Assembly (NCBI GenBank): GCA_900068845.1
Contig: CEFQ01000098.1
Coordinates: forward strand, 26,389 to 90,388
DNA from: Enterobacter ludwigii
GTDB taxonomy: Bacteria; Pseudomonadota; Gammaproteobacteria; Enterobacterales; Enterobacteriaceae
Direction: 5' to 3'
Length of the DNA stretch: 64,000 nucleotides
Part shown: positions 1 to 8,770 of the stretch, piece after piece
Numbering within the stretch: the first letter of the stretch is position 1
Layout of the letters: each line of letters opens with the position of its first letter
Position numbers and translations under genes: made by a program
Notes under the pieces: model-generated
Seen by the model: only the letters and a program-made list of their open reading frames with translations
Database searches by the model: none
Told to the model about the DNA's origin: nothing

Positions 1-846
1 GGGGAAACGCAAACCATTCTGGTGATTGTGCCGGACATCTGCGATCCCTTCTTCAGTGAGATCATTCGCGGCGTGGAAGTCACCGCCGCACACGAAGGTT
101 ATCTGGTGCTGATTGGCGATTGCGCCCATCAGAATAAACAGGAAAAAACCTTCCTGAATTTAATGCTGACGCGACAAATCGACGGCATGGTGTTGTTAGG
201 TTCACAACTGCCGTTTGACGCTGGCATTGAAGACCAACGCAACCTGCCGCCCATGGTGATGGGTAACGAATTTGCGCCGGAAATGGCGCTGCCTACGGTC
301 CATATCGATAACCTGACGGCAGCCTTTGAAGCGGTGAATCACCTGCTGCAACTCGGCCACCGCCAAATCGCCTGCATTACCGGGCCAGAACACATTCCGC
401 TAAGTCAGTATCGACTGCAGGGCTACATCCAAGCGCTGCGCCGCAGCAGTATCGCTATCGATCCGACCATGATTGTGCACGGTGACTTCACCTTTGAAGC
501 GGGTGCCAATGCACTGAAACAATTGATGAGTTTGCCGCAGCCGCCGAAAGCGATTTTCTGCCATAGCGATCTGATGGCGCTGGGCGCAATGAACCAGGCG
601 CGCAAACTCGGCATGCGTATTCCGCAGGATCTCTCAGTGGTGGGCTTTGATGATATCGAACTGGCGCAATACTACGATCCGCCGCTAACCACCGTGGCCC
701 AGCCGCGTTTCGCCATTGGCCGTGAAGCTATGCTGCTACTGCTTGATGAATTGCAGGGCAAACGCGTGAATAACGGTTCGCGCCTGCTGGATGCAGAGCT
801 GCGCGTGCGCGGCAGTACGGCACCCGCAGCAAAACGCGAAAAATAA
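1..846 (+). CDS. cytR: CytR, LacI-family nucleoside-uptake repressor (5' partial)
   Basis: The open frame runs from the first base of the window, so the N-terminal helix-turn-helix (about 60 residues of the roughly 340-residue family) lies outside it. What remains is the effector-binding core, starting near VIVPDICDPFFSEIIRG, and it matches E. coli CytR closely along its length (for example CAHQNKQEKTF and YRLQGYIQALRR). CytR represses nucleoside transport and catabolism genes together with CRP and is induced by cytidine; that is family knowledge. ftsN follows on the same strand as in E. coli. A GTG at position 22 is an internal valine codon, not a start. A small hairpin with a T tract ends the transcript at 959-980. 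Confidence 0.95.
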   Translation, partial: GETQTILVIVPDICDPFFSEIIRGVEVTAAHEGYLVLIGDCAHQNKQEKTFLNLMLTRQIDGMVLLGSQLPFDAGIEDQRNLPPMVMGNEFAPEMALPTVHIDNLTAAFEAVNHLLQLGHRQIACITGPEHIPLSQYRLQGYIQALRRSSIAIDPTMIVHGDFTFEAGANALKQLMSLPQPPKAIFCHSDLMALGAMNQARKLGMRIPQDLSVVGFDDIELAQYYDPPLTTVAQPRFAIGREAMLLLLDELQGKRVNNGSRLLDAELRVRGSTAPAAKREK

Positions 847-958
847 CGTATAGAAGCCTGCATTTTCAGCGCATTCTGAAGGCAGACTGTGCTGGTCAAA
901 GTTCCAGCCCTTGCGTAACATGGCGCATTCATTGCCGGGCAATTAACAGCACATTTAC

Positions 959-980
959 ATGCCCATTGGCATATTTTTTT
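959..980 (+). terminator. Intrinsic terminator after cytR
   Basis: Inverted repeat ATGCC-CATT-GGCAT followed directly by an A and seven T. It ends one base before the ftsN ribosome-binding site (GAAGGG), so it separates cytR from ftsN. The stem is short (5 bp), so termination may be partial. Confidence 0.6.
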
Positions 981-999
981 GAAGGGTATTAGAACGAAA

Positions 1000-1938
1000 G
1001 TGGCACAGAAAGATTATGTAGGCCGCGGGCGTTCAACAGGGACGCGTCGCAAAAAACCCGCCAGCCGCAGTAAGAAAAGCAAAGGCGGATCAGGCACTTC
1101 AAAGCTCATGATGGTACTGGCCGTGGCCGTGCTGGTCACCTTTGCCGGTGGTTTATGGTTCATCTCGCATCATAAGAAAGAAGAGATTGAGGTCATTCCA
1201 AATCATAAAGCCAACGGTAACGGCCTGCCGCCGAAGCCCGAAGAGCGCTGGAAGTACATCAAAGAACTGGAAAATCGCCAAATTACCGTTCCTTCGCCGA
1301 CTGAGCCTTCAGCCGGTGGCGTGCAGTCACAAACTCAGCTGACCGATGAACAGCGCCAGCTGCTGGAACAGATGCAGGCCGATATGCGCCAGCAGCCTAC
1401 GCAGCTGAATGAAGTGCCGTGGAACGAACAAACCCCGGCGCAGCGCCAGCAAACGCTGCAGCGTCAGCAGGTGCAACAACAGCAGCAGCAGGTACAACAA
1501 CAACAGCAGCAGTTGCAACGTCAGCAGCAGGTACAACAACAGCAGCAGTTGCAACGTCAGCAGCAGCTACAGCAGCAGCAGCGCCAGCAACAGTTGCAGC
1601 AACAACAGGCCGCCCGTCAGCAGCAACAGCAAGCTGCACCAATCACGCGCGAGCCAACGCAGCAGACTAAACCGCAGGAAACCGCCAAGGCGAAAGCGGA
1701 AGAGAAAGCCTCTTCGCAGCGCTGGATGGTGCAGTGTGGTTCGTTCAAAGGCACCGATCAGGCGGAGTCAGTGCGCGCCGGGTTGGCATTTGAAGGATTT
1801 GAGAGCCGTATTACCACCGGCGGTGGCTGGAATCGCGTGGTGATCGGGCCATTCAAAGATCGCAGTAGCGCGGACAGCACGGTCAAACGCTTACACAGTT
1901 CCGGTCACGGAAGTTGTATTCCCCTCGCTTTACCTTAA
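1000..1938 (+). CDS. ftsN: FtsN, essential cell-division activator
   Basis: Bitopic inner-membrane divisome protein that activates septal peptidoglycan synthesis through FtsA and FtsQLB. I chose the GTG at 1000 because the product then begins VAQKDYVGRGR, like E. coli FtsN (MAQRDYV); a TTG at 979 would add seven residues and overlap the ribosome-binding site. Order of parts: basic cytoplasmic tail with RRKK (about 1-33), membrane helix (about 34-55), juxtamembrane periplasmic segment with GNGLPPKPEERW and WNEQTPAQRQQTLQRQ conserved, a very glutamine-rich stretch (about 148-213), then a C-terminal SPOR domain starting at RWMVQCGSF that binds denuded glycan at the septum. 312 residues against 319 in E. 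coli. The linker is far richer in glutamine than the E. coli one. Confidence 0.97.
   Translation: MAQKDYVGRGRSTGTRRKKPASRSKKSKGGSGTSKLMMVLAVAVLVTFAGGLWFISHHKKEEIEVIPNHKANGNGLPPKPEERWKYIKELENRQITVPSPTEPSAGGVQSQTQLTDEQRQLLEQMQADMRQQPTQLNEVPWNEQTPAQRQQTLQRQQVQQQQQQVQQQQQQLQRQQQVQQQQQLQRQQQLQQQQRQQQLQQQQAARQQQQQAAPITREPTQQTKPQETAKAKAEEKASSQRWMVQCGSFKGTDQAESVRAGLAFEGFESRITTGGGWNRVVIGPFKDRSSADSTVKRLHSSGHGSCIPLALP
1441..1635 (+). repeat. CAG/CAA glutamine-codon repeat tract inside ftsN
   Basis: Nearly every codon is CAG or CAA, broken by isolated Val, Leu, Arg and Ala codons in a recurring pattern of the type VQQQQQQ / LQRQQQ. It encodes the disordered linker between the conserved juxtamembrane part and the SPOR domain. 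The repetitive DNA also opens long meaningless frames on both strands. Confidence 0.85.
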
Positions 1939-1950
1939 ATTCTTTAGGGG

Positions 1951-1977
1951 TTGAAACTCCCCAATCCTGCCCCATAT
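1951..1977 (+). promoter_or_regulatory. Heat-shock (sigma-32) promoter of hslVU
   Basis: TTGAAA at 1951-1956 and CCCCATAT at 1970-1977, separated by 13 bases. This fits the sigma-32 consensus (CTTGAAA and CCCCATNT) almost perfectly and sits about 70 bases before hslV. In E. coli hslVU is a sigma-32 operon. The promoter starts 12 bases after the ftsN stop codon. Confidence 0.9.
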
Positions 1978-1990
1978 CTGGTTGCATGAT

Positions 1991-2013
1991 ACTCCGCGCC
2001 GAGTGCGCGGAGT
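1991..2013 (+). promoter_or_regulatory. Stem-loop in the hslVU mRNA leader
   Basis: Perfect 9-bp inverted repeat ACTCCGCGC / GCGCGGAGT around a 5-base loop, lying between the sigma-32 promoter and the AAGGGG ribosome-binding site (2031-2036). There is no T tract, so it is not a terminator. A leader stem-loop that stabilises hslVU mRNA has been described in E. coli; I infer the same role here. Confidence 0.7.
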
Positions 2014-2043
2014 TCCTTTTCTACTGTAACAAGGGGTCTGCCC

Positions 2044-2574
2044 GTGACAACAATAGTAAGTGTACGACGCAACGGCCAGGTAGTGATTGGCGGTGATGGC
2101 CAGGCTACGCTCGGCAATACCGTAATGAAAGGCAATGTTAAAAAAGTCCGTCGTCTTTACAACGATAAAGTGATCGCCGGTTTTGCTGGCGGTACCGCAG
2201 ATGCCTTCACCCTGTTTGAACTGTTTGAGCGCAAGCTGGAGATGCACCAGGGCCACCTGGTGAAAGCGGCGGTCGAGCTGGCTAAAGATTGGCGTACCGA
2301 CCGCATGCTGCGTCGCCTCGAAGCGCTGCTGGCGGTCGCCGACGAAAACGCCTCGCTGATCATCAGCGGCAACGGCGATGTCATCCAGCCGGAAAATGAC
2401 CTGATTGCCATTGGTTCTGGTGGGCCTTACGCCCAGGCAGCGGCACGCGCGTTGCTGGAAAACACGGACATTGGTGCACAAGATATCGTTGAAAAGGCGC
2501 TGAACATCGCCGGCGATATCTGTATCTACACCAACCACAATATTAACATCGAAGCATTACCGTCTAAGGCGTAA
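2044..2574 (+). CDS. hslV: HslV, peptidase subunit of the HslVU protease
   Basis: Proteasome-beta-like threonine peptidase (also ClpQ) that forms a dodecamer capped by HslU and degrades SulA, RpoH and misfolded proteins in the cytoplasm. The product starts [19 protein letters not shown]; the Thr after the initiator Met is the catalytic nucleophile. Length 176, as in E. coli. The start is GTG, fixed by the Thr position and by AAGGGG seven bases upstream. hslU follows 11 bases after the stop, so both are made from one heat-shock transcript. Confidence 0.98.
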   Translation: MTTIVSVRRNGQVVIGGDGQATLGNTVMKGNVKKVRRLYNDKVIAGFAGGTADAFTLFELFERKLEMHQGHLVKAAVELAKDWRTDRMLRRLEALLAVADENASLIISGNGDVIQPENDLIAIGSGGPYAQAAARALLENTDIGAQDIVEKALNIAGDICIYTNHNINIEALPSKA

Positions 2575-2585
2575 GGATAAAAATC

Positions 2586-3923
2586 ATGTCCGAGATGACT
2601 CCACGCGAGATTGTCAGCGAGCTTAACCGCTTTATTATCGGCCAGGACGGTGCAAAGAAGGCGGTCGCGATCGCCCTGCGTAACCGCTGGCGCCGCATGC
2701 AGCTCGACGAAGAGCTGCGCCATGAAGTGACGCCAAAAAACATCCTGATGATTGGTCCAACCGGCGTTGGTAAAACCGAAATCGCCCGTCGCTTAGCTAA
2801 ACTGGCTAACGCACCGTTCATCAAAGTGGAAGCCACCAAATTCACCGAAGTCGGTTACGTCGGCAAAGAGGTTGATTCCATCATTCGCGATCTGACCGAT
2901 TCTGCCATCAAGATGGTGCGCAGCCAGGCGATCGAGAAGAACAAATACCGTGCCGAAGAGATGGCGGAAGAGCGCATCCTCGATGTGCTGATTCCACCGG
3001 CAAAAAATAACTGGGGCCAGGCTGAGCAAGCGGCTGAGCCATCGACAGCGCGTCAGTCATTCCGCAAGAAACTGCGCGAAGGTCAGCTGGACGACAAAGA
3101 GATTGAGATCGATCTGGCTGCTTCTTCAGCCGGCGTTGAAATCATGGCGCCTCCGGGCATGGAAGAGATGACCAGCCAGCTGCAATCGATGTTCCAGAAC
3201 CTCGGTGGGCAGAAGCAGAAACCGCGTAAGCTGAAAATCAAAGAAGCCATGAAGCTGCTGATTGAAGAAGAAGCGGCCAAGCTGGTGAACCCGGAAGAGC
3301 TGAAGCAGGATGCCATCGATGCCGTCGAGCAGCACGGCATCGTGTTCATCGACGAAATCGACAAAATCTGTAAGCGCGGCGGCCAGAATGCCGGCGGCCC
3401 AGACGTTTCGCGTGAAGGCGTACAGCGCGACCTGCTGCCGCTGGTAGAAGGTTGCACCGTTTCCACCAAGCACGGCATGGTGAAAACTGACCACATTCTG
3501 TTTATCGCTTCCGGCGCGTTCCAGGTCGCCAGTCCGTCAGACCTGATTCCTGAACTGCAGGGCCGTCTGCCGATTCGCGTTGAACTGCAGGCGCTGACCG
3601 TCAACGACTTCGAGCGCATCCTGACCGAGCCAAACGCCTCGGTTACCGTGCAGTACAAAGCGCTAATGGGCACTGAAGGGGTTAACATCGACTTCACCGA
3701 AGATGCAGTGCGTCGTATCGCCGAAGCCGCATGGCAGGTGAACGAAACCACTGAGAACATCGGTGCGCGTCGTCTGCATACCGTTCTGGAGCGTCTGATG
3801 GAAGATATCTCCTATGACGCCAGCGATCGTAACGGTGAATCGATCACCATCGATGCCGAGTACGTTGGTAAGCATCTGGATGAGCTGGTGGCCGACGAAG
3901 ATCTCAGCCGCTTCATTCTGTAA
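2586..3923 (+). CDS. hslU: HslU, ATPase subunit of the HslVU protease
   Basis: AAA+ unfoldase (ClpY) that recognises and threads substrates into HslV. Visible motifs are Walker [10 protein letters not shown] (about residues 57-65), the pore-loop GYVG following TKFTE (about 91), Walker [10 protein letters not shown] (about 252-260), and a C-terminal segment ending LSRFIL that docks into HslV. 445 residues against 443 in E. coli. The intermediate (I) domain at about 110-240 is the most variable part. In E. coli menA comes next; here the gene is followed by a terminator and rraA. Confidence 0.98.
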   Translation: MSEMTPREIVSELNRFIIGQDGAKKAVAIALRNRWRRMQLDEELRHEVTPKNILMIGPTGVGKTEIARRLAKLANAPFIKVEATKFTEVGYVGKEVDSIIRDLTDSAIKMVRSQAIEKNKYRAEEMAEERILDVLIPPAKNNWGQAEQAAEPSTARQSFRKKLREGQLDDKEIEIDLAASSAGVEIMAPPGMEEMTSQLQSMFQNLGGQKQKPRKLKIKEAMKLLIEEEAAKLVNPEELKQDAIDAVEQHGIVFIDEIDKICKRGGQNAGGPDVSREGVQRDLLPLVEGCTVSTKHGMVKTDHILFIASGAFQVASPSDLIPELQGRLPIRVELQALTVNDFERILTEPNASVTVQYKALMGTEGVNIDFTEDAVRRIAEAAWQVNETTENIGARRLHTVLERLMEDISYDASDRNGESITIDAEYVGKHLDELVADEDLSRFIL

Positions 3924-3943
3924 GCTTCACCCGCGAAATCTCT

Positions 3944-3971
3944 GCCCGGCCACTGTGCCGGGCTTTTTTTT
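3944..3971 (+). terminator. Intrinsic terminator after hslU
   Basis: GCCCGGC - CACTGT - GCCGGGC followed by eight T, 20 bases after the hslU stop codon. Strong stem and T tract; it ends the hslVU heat-shock operon. Confidence 0.92.
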
Positions 3972-4014
3972 ACGCAGGATATTGATGCAACGCTTTTTTT
4001 GGCGGCTGATGATT

Positions 4015-4044
4015 TTGCCAACAATCGCCAGATAGCGATATACT
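4015..4044 (+). promoter_or_regulatory. Sigma-70 promoter candidate for rraA
   Basis: TTGCCA (4015-4020) and TATACT (4039-4044) with an 18-base spacer, 33 bases before the rraA start codon. Because a terminator precedes it, rraA needs its own promoter, and this is the best match in the gap. Confidence 0.6.
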
Positions 4045-4077
4045 TAGCGCTCCTGTGGCAAACAGACGAAAACCCTC

Positions 4078-4563
4078 ATGAAATACGATACATCTGAACT
4101 CTGTGACATCTACCACGAAGCTGTGAATGTTGTTGAACCGCTTTTTTCGAACTTTGGTGGGCGCAGCTCATTCGGTGGTCAAATCACCACAGTGAAATGT
4201 TTCGAAGATAACGGCTTACTCTACGATTTGCTGGAAGAGAACGGTCGGGGTCGCGTATTGCTGGTGGACGGCGGCGGTTCGGTTCGTCGCGCACTGGTCG
4301 ATGCTCAGCTGGCGAGTCTGGCGGCGCAAAATGAGTGGGAAGGCATCGTGGTTTACGGCTCGGTGCGTCAGGTTGACGACCTTGAAGAGCTGGAAATCGG
4401 CATTCAGGCGATCGCGGCGATTCCGGTGGGTGCAGCAGGTGAAGGCATTGGCGAAAGTGATGTGCGCGTTAACTTCGGCGGCGTGACCTTCTTCTCTGGC
4501 GACCATCTGTATGCCGACAATACTGGCATCATCCTGTCTGAAGACGCACTCGACATCGAGTAA
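4078..4563 (+). CDS. rraA: RraA, regulator of RNase E activity
   Basis: Trimeric protein that binds the C-terminal scaffold of RNase E and the DEAD-box helicase RhlB and slows mRNA decay. 161 residues, same length as E. coli RraA and nearly identical ([19 protein letters not shown] at the start, [18 protein letters not shown] near the end). The old name menG was a misannotation; it is not a methyltransferase. Monocistronic here, with its own promoter and a palindromic terminator shared with convergent zapB. Confidence 0.97.
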   Translation: MKYDTSELCDIYHEAVNVVEPLFSNFGGRSSFGGQITTVKCFEDNGLLYDLLEENGRGRVLLVDGGGSVRRALVDAQLASLAAQNEWEGIVVYGSVRQVDDLEELEIGIQAIAAIPVGAAGEGIGESDVRVNFGGVTFFSGDHLYADNTGIILSEDALDIE

Positions 4564-4570
4564 GTCGTAA

Positions 4571-4600
4571 CAAAAACGGGTGCCGCGGCACCCGTTGGTT
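4571..4600. terminator. Bidirectional terminator between rraA and zapB
   Basis: Perfect 20-bp palindrome ACGGGTGCCGCGGCACCCGT at 4576-4595. On the minus strand it is followed by a T run (the AAAAA at 4572-4576), which fits termination of zapB; on the plus strand the tail is TTGGTTT, a weaker signal for rraA. Confidence 0.8.
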
Positions 4601-4613
4601 TAAGCATTGACGC

Positions 4614-4853
4614 TTAAACTTCTTCCATTTTTCCCAGCAGTGCCCGCAGACGATCCTGCCAGACGTGCTGCTCTTCTTTCAGATGTTGATTTTCACGCAC
4701 CAGTGCATCCTGGTTGCCTGAAGCCTGGCTGACTTCGTTTTTCAGCGTATTGTTTTGCTCTTTCAGCTCTTCAATTTCCATCTGCAGCAGAGTGATGGTA
4801 TCAATCGCCTGCTGTACTTTCGCTTCCAGTTTCTCGAACACTTCAAATGACAT
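4614..4853 (-). CDS. zapB: ZapB, coiled-coil cell-division factor
   Basis: Small, fully coiled-coil cytoplasmic protein that joins ZapA and FtsZ at mid-cell and links them to MatP. The product starts [20 protein letters not shown] and is 79 residues (81 in E. coli), with regular Leu/Ile heptads throughout. I chose the ATG at 4853 because AGGAGAGG lies 8 bases upstream and because it matches the E. coli N-terminus; an upstream ATG would add nine unconserved residues. Confidence 0.95.
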   Translation of the reverse strand: MSFEVFEKLEAKVQQAIDTITLLQMEIEELKEQNNTLKNEVSQASGNQDALVRENQHLKEEQHVWQDRLRALLGKMEEV

Positions 4854-4936
4854 CTTTCTGACCTCTCCTAAATCTTGCAAGGCGTTGATGGGGCTAATGC
4901 ATGCCTTATGATGGTGCGCTCAGCCACGATGACTCG

Positions 4937-4965
4937 ATTGTATGTAGCCAAACCCAGCAAGTCCA
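4937..4965 (-). promoter_or_regulatory. Promoter candidate for zapB
   Basis: On the minus strand TGGACT and TACAAT with a 17-base spacer, about 84 bases before the zapB start. Four of six consensus bases at -35 and five of six at -10. Confidence 0.4.
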
Positions 4966-5040
4966 GCGGCACAAGGCTTGCGGGGGTAGTCTGTAACACT
5001 TTTCAGTCAATGCCTAAAAAAATGCGCATCTTCGCGCATC

Positions 5041-5056
5041 TGTGTGCGCGATCACG
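5041..5056. promoter_or_regulatory. CRP-like site upstream of glpF
   Basis: TGTGT-GCGCGA-TCACG matches 8 of 10 positions of TGTGA-N6-TCACA. glpFK is CRP-activated in E. coli, but the site here is about 220 bases before glpF, farther than expected, so its role is uncertain. Confidence 0.3.
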
Positions 5057-5167
5057 TCACCATCAACCCGCAAAGCCGTCCTAATGGGCCTTAAAGAAAC
5101 GCAAAAGACGCGAAAACGCGCATTTTTATGACGCAGTACACAGTTTTCAATTTCGCTATTTCTCGTT

Positions 5168-5187
5168 TATGCTCGTTAACGATAAAT
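5168..5187. promoter_or_regulatory. GlpR operator candidate
   Basis: TATGCTCGTTAACGATAAAT agrees with the E. coli GlpR consensus (WATGTTCGWTAWCGAACATW) at 16 of 20 positions and contains the palindrome TCGTTAACGA. It lies about 90 bases before glpF, where repression by the glycerol-3-phosphate repressor GlpR is expected. Confidence 0.7.
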
Positions 5188-5273
5188 TCACATCAACCCT
5201 ACATTAAAAGCTGGGCGACTCATGGATGAGAACAAAAACTGATAAAATTTAACCTCGCTTCAGGAATGCCATT

Positions 5274-6122
5274 ATGAGTCAAACAACTAACACACTAACA
5301 GGTCAGTGCATCGCCGAATTTATCGGCACCGGTTTGATCATCTTTTTTGGTGCAGGCTGCGTTGCCGCACTGAAATTGGCCGGTGCTGCGTTCGGTCAGT
5401 GGGAAATTTGTATTATCTGGGGTTTAGCCGTATCCATGGCCGTCTATCTTAGCGCGGGCGTATCTGGCGGGCATCTTAACCCTGCCGTCACTATCGCGCT
5501 GTGCCTGTTCGCTAACTTTGAAGGTCGTAAAGTCGTCCCGTATATCCTGGCGCAGGTTGCCGGCGCGTTCTGCGCTGCCGCGTTGGTTTACGGTCTTTAC
5601 TACAATTTGTTCGTGGATTTTGAAACCAGCCACCAGATGGTACGCGGTAGCGTCGAAAGCCTTGATCTGGCCGGTATCTTCTCTACCTACCCGAACCCGC
5701 ACATCAGTGTTGGTCAGGCGTTCCTGGTAGAGATGGTGATTACCGCCGTATTGATGGGCGTTATCATGGCGCTGACCGATGATGGCAACGGCGTACCACG
5801 TGGTCCACTGGCACCGTTGTTGATCGGTCTGTTAGTTGCCATTATCGGTGGTGCAATGGGCCCACTCACCGGCTTCGCACTTAACCCGGCGCGTGACTTC
5901 GGTCCAAAACTGTTCGCCTTCTTCGCTGGCTGGGGCAACGTCGCCTTCACCGGTGGCAAAGATATTCCTTATTTCCTGGTTCCGATTTTTGGCCCGCTGG
6001 TCGGTGCTTGCCTCGGAGCCTTTGGCTACCGCTCACTGATTGGCCGTCATCTGCCAGTAAACATCGCGGAAGCCAGCACAGCAGAAAAACCGGTTGCGCG
6101 CGCTCAGCAGCGTAAAGCGTAA
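5274..6122 (+). CDS. glpF: GlpF, glycerol facilitator
   Basis: Aquaglyceroporin of the MIP family in the inner membrane that lets glycerol diffuse in, to be trapped by GlpK. Six membrane helices and two half-helices carry the signature NPA motifs at residues 69-71 (HLNPAVT) and 204-206 (ALNPARD); the Arg of the second motif and the DxxxD-type residue pattern place it in the glycerol branch. 282 residues, like E. coli (281). First gene of the glpFKX operon, 30 bases before glpK. Confidence 0.97.
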   Translation: MSQTTNTLTGQCIAEFIGTGLIIFFGAGCVAALKLAGAAFGQWEICIIWGLAVSMAVYLSAGVSGGHLNPAVTIALCLFANFEGRKVVPYILAQVAGAFCAAALVYGLYYNLFVDFETSHQMVRGSVESLDLAGIFSTYPNPHISVGQAFLVEMVITAVLMGVIMALTDDGNGVPRGPLAPLLIGLLVAIIGGAMGPLTGFALNPARDFGPKLFAFFAGWGNVAFTGGKDIPYFLVPIFGPLVGACLGAFGYRSLIGRHLPVNIAEASTAEKPVARAQQRKA

Positions 6123-6152
6123 GTTTCATCGATACCACATCAGGAAAGCACA

Positions 6153-7661
6153 ATGACTACTGATAAAAAATATATTGTTGCACTCGATCAGGGCACAACC
6201 AGCTCACGCGCCGTGGTGCTTGATCATGATGCCAACATCGTTGCGGTTTCTCAGCGCGAATTTACTCAGATCTACCCGAAAGCGGGTTGGGTTGAACATG
6301 ATCCAATGGATATCTGGGCGTCACAAAGCTCAACGCTGGTTGAAGTGCTGGCCCATGCCGACATTAACTCGGATCAAATTGCGGCGATTGGTATCACCAA
6401 CCAGCGTGAAACCGCCATCGTGTGGGATAAAGAGAGCGGCAAGCCAATCTACAATGCCATCGTCTGGCAGGATCCGCGCACCGCAGATTACTGTAACAAG
6501 CTGAAGAAAGAGGGCCTGGAAGAGTATATCCAGCACACCACCGGTTTGGTGATTAACCCGTACTTCTCCGGCACCAAAGTGAAGTGGATTCTCGACCACG
6601 TTGAAGGCGCGCGTGAGCGTGCAAAACGCGGCGAACTGCTGTTCGGTACCGTTGATACCTGGCTGATTTGGAAAATGACGCAGGGACGTGTACACGTCAC
6701 CGATCACACCAACGCCTCACGTACCATGATGTACAACATCCACAAGCTGGAGTGGGATGAGCGCATGCTGGAGATCCTCGATATCCCGCGTGAAATGCTG
6801 CCAGAAGTGAAAGGCTCTTCAGAAGTGTACGGCCAGACCAACATTGGTGGTAAAGGCGGTACGCGTATTCCAATCGCGGGTATTGCTGGTGACCAGCAGG
6901 CGGCGCTGTATGGTCAGCTGTGCGTTCAACCGGGTATGGCGAAAAACACTTACGGCACCGGCTGCTTTATGCTGATGAACACCGGCACCGAAGCCGTGAC
7001 CTCAACGCACGGCCTGCTGACCACCATCGCTTGCGGTCCGCGCGGCGAAGTGAACTATGCGCTGGAAGGTGCGGTGTTTATCGGTGGTGCGTCGATTCAG
7101 TGGCTGCGCGATGAGATGAAACTGATCAGTGATTCCACTGACTCTGAATACTTCGCGTTGAAAGTGAAAGACAGCAATGGCGTCTACATGGTGCCCGCCT
7201 TCACCGGCCTGGGCGCGCCCTATTGGGATCCGTATGCACGCGGCGCGATTTTCGGTCTGACGCGCGGTGCTAACGCTAACCACATCATCCGTGCCACGCT
7301 GGAGTCGATTGCTTACCAGACGCGTGACGTACTGGAAGCGATGCAAAACGATGCGGGCACGCGTCTGCAATCGCTGCGTGTTGATGGCGGTGCGGTAGCC
7401 AACAACTTCCTGATGCAGTTCCAGTCAGACATTCTCGGCACCCGCGTTGAGCGTCCGGAAGTGCGTGAAGTCACCGCGCTGGGTGCAGCGTACCTGGCTG
7501 GCTTAGCCGTCGGCTTCTGGGGCGACCTGGAAGAAGTCCGAGCTAAAGCGGTGATTGAGCGTGAGTTCCGCCCAAGCATCGAAACCACCGAACGTAACGT
7601 GCGTTACGCAGGCTGGAAAAAAGCCGTCGCTCGCGCCAAAGCGTGGGAAGACGAAGAGTAA
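6153..7661 (+). CDS. glpK: GlpK, glycerol kinase
   Basis: ATP-dependent kinase that converts glycerol to sn-glycerol-3-phosphate in the cytoplasm. FGGY-family protein of 502 residues, the E. coli length. Visible motifs are the N-terminal phosphate-binding DQGTTSSR (residues 12-19), the substrate-binding [10 protein letters not shown], and the C-terminal [17 protein letters not shown]ase-fold segment. In E. coli the enzyme is inhibited by fructose-1,6-bisphosphate and by EIIA-Glc. Start set by AGGAAAG upstream. A strong terminator separates it from glpX. Confidence 0.98.
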   Translation: MTTDKKYIVALDQGTTSSRAVVLDHDANIVAVSQREFTQIYPKAGWVEHDPMDIWASQSSTLVEVLAHADINSDQIAAIGITNQRETAIVWDKESGKPIYNAIVWQDPRTADYCNKLKKEGLEEYIQHTTGLVINPYFSGTKVKWILDHVEGARERAKRGELLFGTVDTWLIWKMTQGRVHVTDHTNASRTMMYNIHKLEWDERMLEILDIPREMLPEVKGSSEVYGQTNIGGKGGTRIPIAGIAGDQQAALYGQLCVQPGMAKNTYGTGCFMLMNTGTEAVTSTHGLLTTIACGPRGEVNYALEGAVFIGGASIQWLRDEMKLISDSTDSEYFALKVKDSNGVYMVPAFTGLGAPYWDPYARGAIFGLTRGANANHIIRATLESIAYQTRDVLEAMQNDAGTRLQSLRVDGGAVANNFLMQFQSDILGTRVERPEVREVTALGAAYLAGLAVGFWGDLEEVRAKAVIEREFRPSIETTERNVRYAGWKKAVARAKAWEDEE

Positions 7662-7672
7662 AATCCTGCTGA

Positions 7673-7700
7673 CCCGCGGCGCCCCCTGCCGCGGGTTTTT
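7673..7700 (+). terminator. Terminator between glpK and glpX
   Basis: CCCGCGGC - GCCCCCT - GCCGCGGG followed by five T, 11 bases after the glpK stop and 60 bases before glpX. It should reduce glpX transcription from the glpF promoter, so glpX is either read through or has its own promoter. Confidence 0.85.
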
Positions 7701-7759
7701 CCCCCGTCCCCCTTCCCCGCTGTGGTAAACTGCCTGCCTGTTTTTTGTCAGGTGCAACC

Positions 7760-8770
7760 ATGAAACGAGAACTCGCGATTGAATTTTCCCGCGTGACCGA
7801 AGCCGCCGCTCTGGCGGGCTATCACTGGTTAGGACGCGGCGATAAAAATGCGGCCGACGGCGCAGCCGTTCACGCCATGCGCATTATGCTCAACACTATC
7901 GATATCGACGGCCAGATTGTGATTGGCGAAGGCGAAATCGACGAAGCGCCGATGCTGTATATCGGTGAAAAAGTCGGTACCGGTCGCGGCGACGCGGTGG
8001 ATATCGCCGTTGATCCGATTGAAGGCACGCGCATGACGGCGATGGGCCAGGCCAATGCGCTGGCGGTGCTGGCGGTGGGCGATAAGGGCAGTTTCCTGCA
8101 CGCACCTGATATGTACATGGAAAAGCTGATTGTCGGGCCAGGCGCGCGCGGCGCCATCGACCTCAATCTGCCGCTTGATATCAATCTGAAAAACATCGCG
8201 CTGGCATTAGGCAAATCGCTCAGCCAGTTAACGGTGTCGATTTTGGCCAAGCCACGCCACGATGCGGTGATAGCCCAGCTGCAGCAGCTTGGCGTGCGCG
8301 TGTTCTCCTTCCCGGATGGCGACGTCGCGGCCTCGATTCTAACCTGTATGCCGGATAGCGAAGTCGATGTGATGTACGGCATCGGCGGCGCACCGGAAGG
8401 TGTGGTATCGGCGGCGGTGATCCGTGCGATGGATGGCGACATGCAGGCGCGCTTGCTGGCGCGTCACGTGGTGAAAGGCGATAGCGAAGAGAATCGTCGC
8501 CTGGGTGAGAATGAGCTGCAGCGCTGCGCTGAGATGGGTATTGAGGCCGGTCAGGTACTGAAGCTGGATCAGATGGCGCGCAACGATAACGTGATCTTCG
8601 CCGCTACCGGCATCACCACCGGCGATTTGCTAAAAGGCATCACGCGTAATGGCAATATTGCCACCAGCGAAACGCTACTGGTGCGCGGCAAATCGCGCAC
8701 CATTCGCCGCATCCAGTCGATCCATTATCTGGATCGCAAAGACGCGGCGCTACATCAATTTATCCTGTAA
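7760..8770 (+). CDS. glpX: GlpX, class II fructose-1,6-bisphosphatase
   Basis: Metal-dependent phosphatase that hydrolyses fructose-1,6-bisphosphate to fructose-6-phosphate, completing gluconeogenesis from glycerol. 336 residues, as in E. coli. The metal-site residues known from E. coli are at the same positions: Asp33, Glu57, Asp85 and Glu88 (motifs GEGEIDEAP and DPIEGT). I chose the ATG at 7760 (MKRELAIEFSRVTEAAAL), which matches the family; an upstream start would add five residues. Its last 11 bases overlap the 3' end of the convergent emrD gene. Confidence 0.97.
   Translation: MKRELAIEFSRVTEAAALAGYHWLGRGDKNAADGAAVHAMRIMLNTIDIDGQIVIGEGEIDEAPMLYIGEKVGTGRGDAVDIAVDPIEGTRMTAMGQANALAVLAVGDKGSFLHAPDMYMEKLIVGPGARGAIDLNLPLDINLKNIALALGKSLSQLTVSILAKPRHDAVIAQLQQLGVRVFSFPDGDVAASILTCMPDSEVDVMYGIGGAPEGVVSAAVIRAMDGDMQARLLARHVVKGDSEENRRLGENELQRCAEMGIEAGQVLKLDQMARNDNVIFAATGITTGDLLKGITRNGNIATSETLLVRGKSRTIRRIQSIHYLDRKDAALHQFIL

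Larger units (their letters stand above)
4854..5273. other. 420-base control region between zapB and glpF
   Basis: No credible gene. It holds a promoter candidate for zapB, a CRP-like site, and a GlpR operator close to glpF (listed separately). The glpF-proximal half is AT-rich. glpF has an AGGA ribosome-binding site at 5262-5265. I did not find a convincing -35/-10 pair for glpF by eye. Confidence 0.6.

Noticed and set aside
1440-1640. Possible CRISPR-like or tandem satellite array
   Set aside because: The repeat is a codon-level glutamine tract in frame inside ftsN, without spacers.
1397-1642. Long alanine/valine- and leucine-rich frames opposite and beside the ftsN Gln tract
   Set aside because: They are products of the CAG/CAA repeat read in other frames, not genes.
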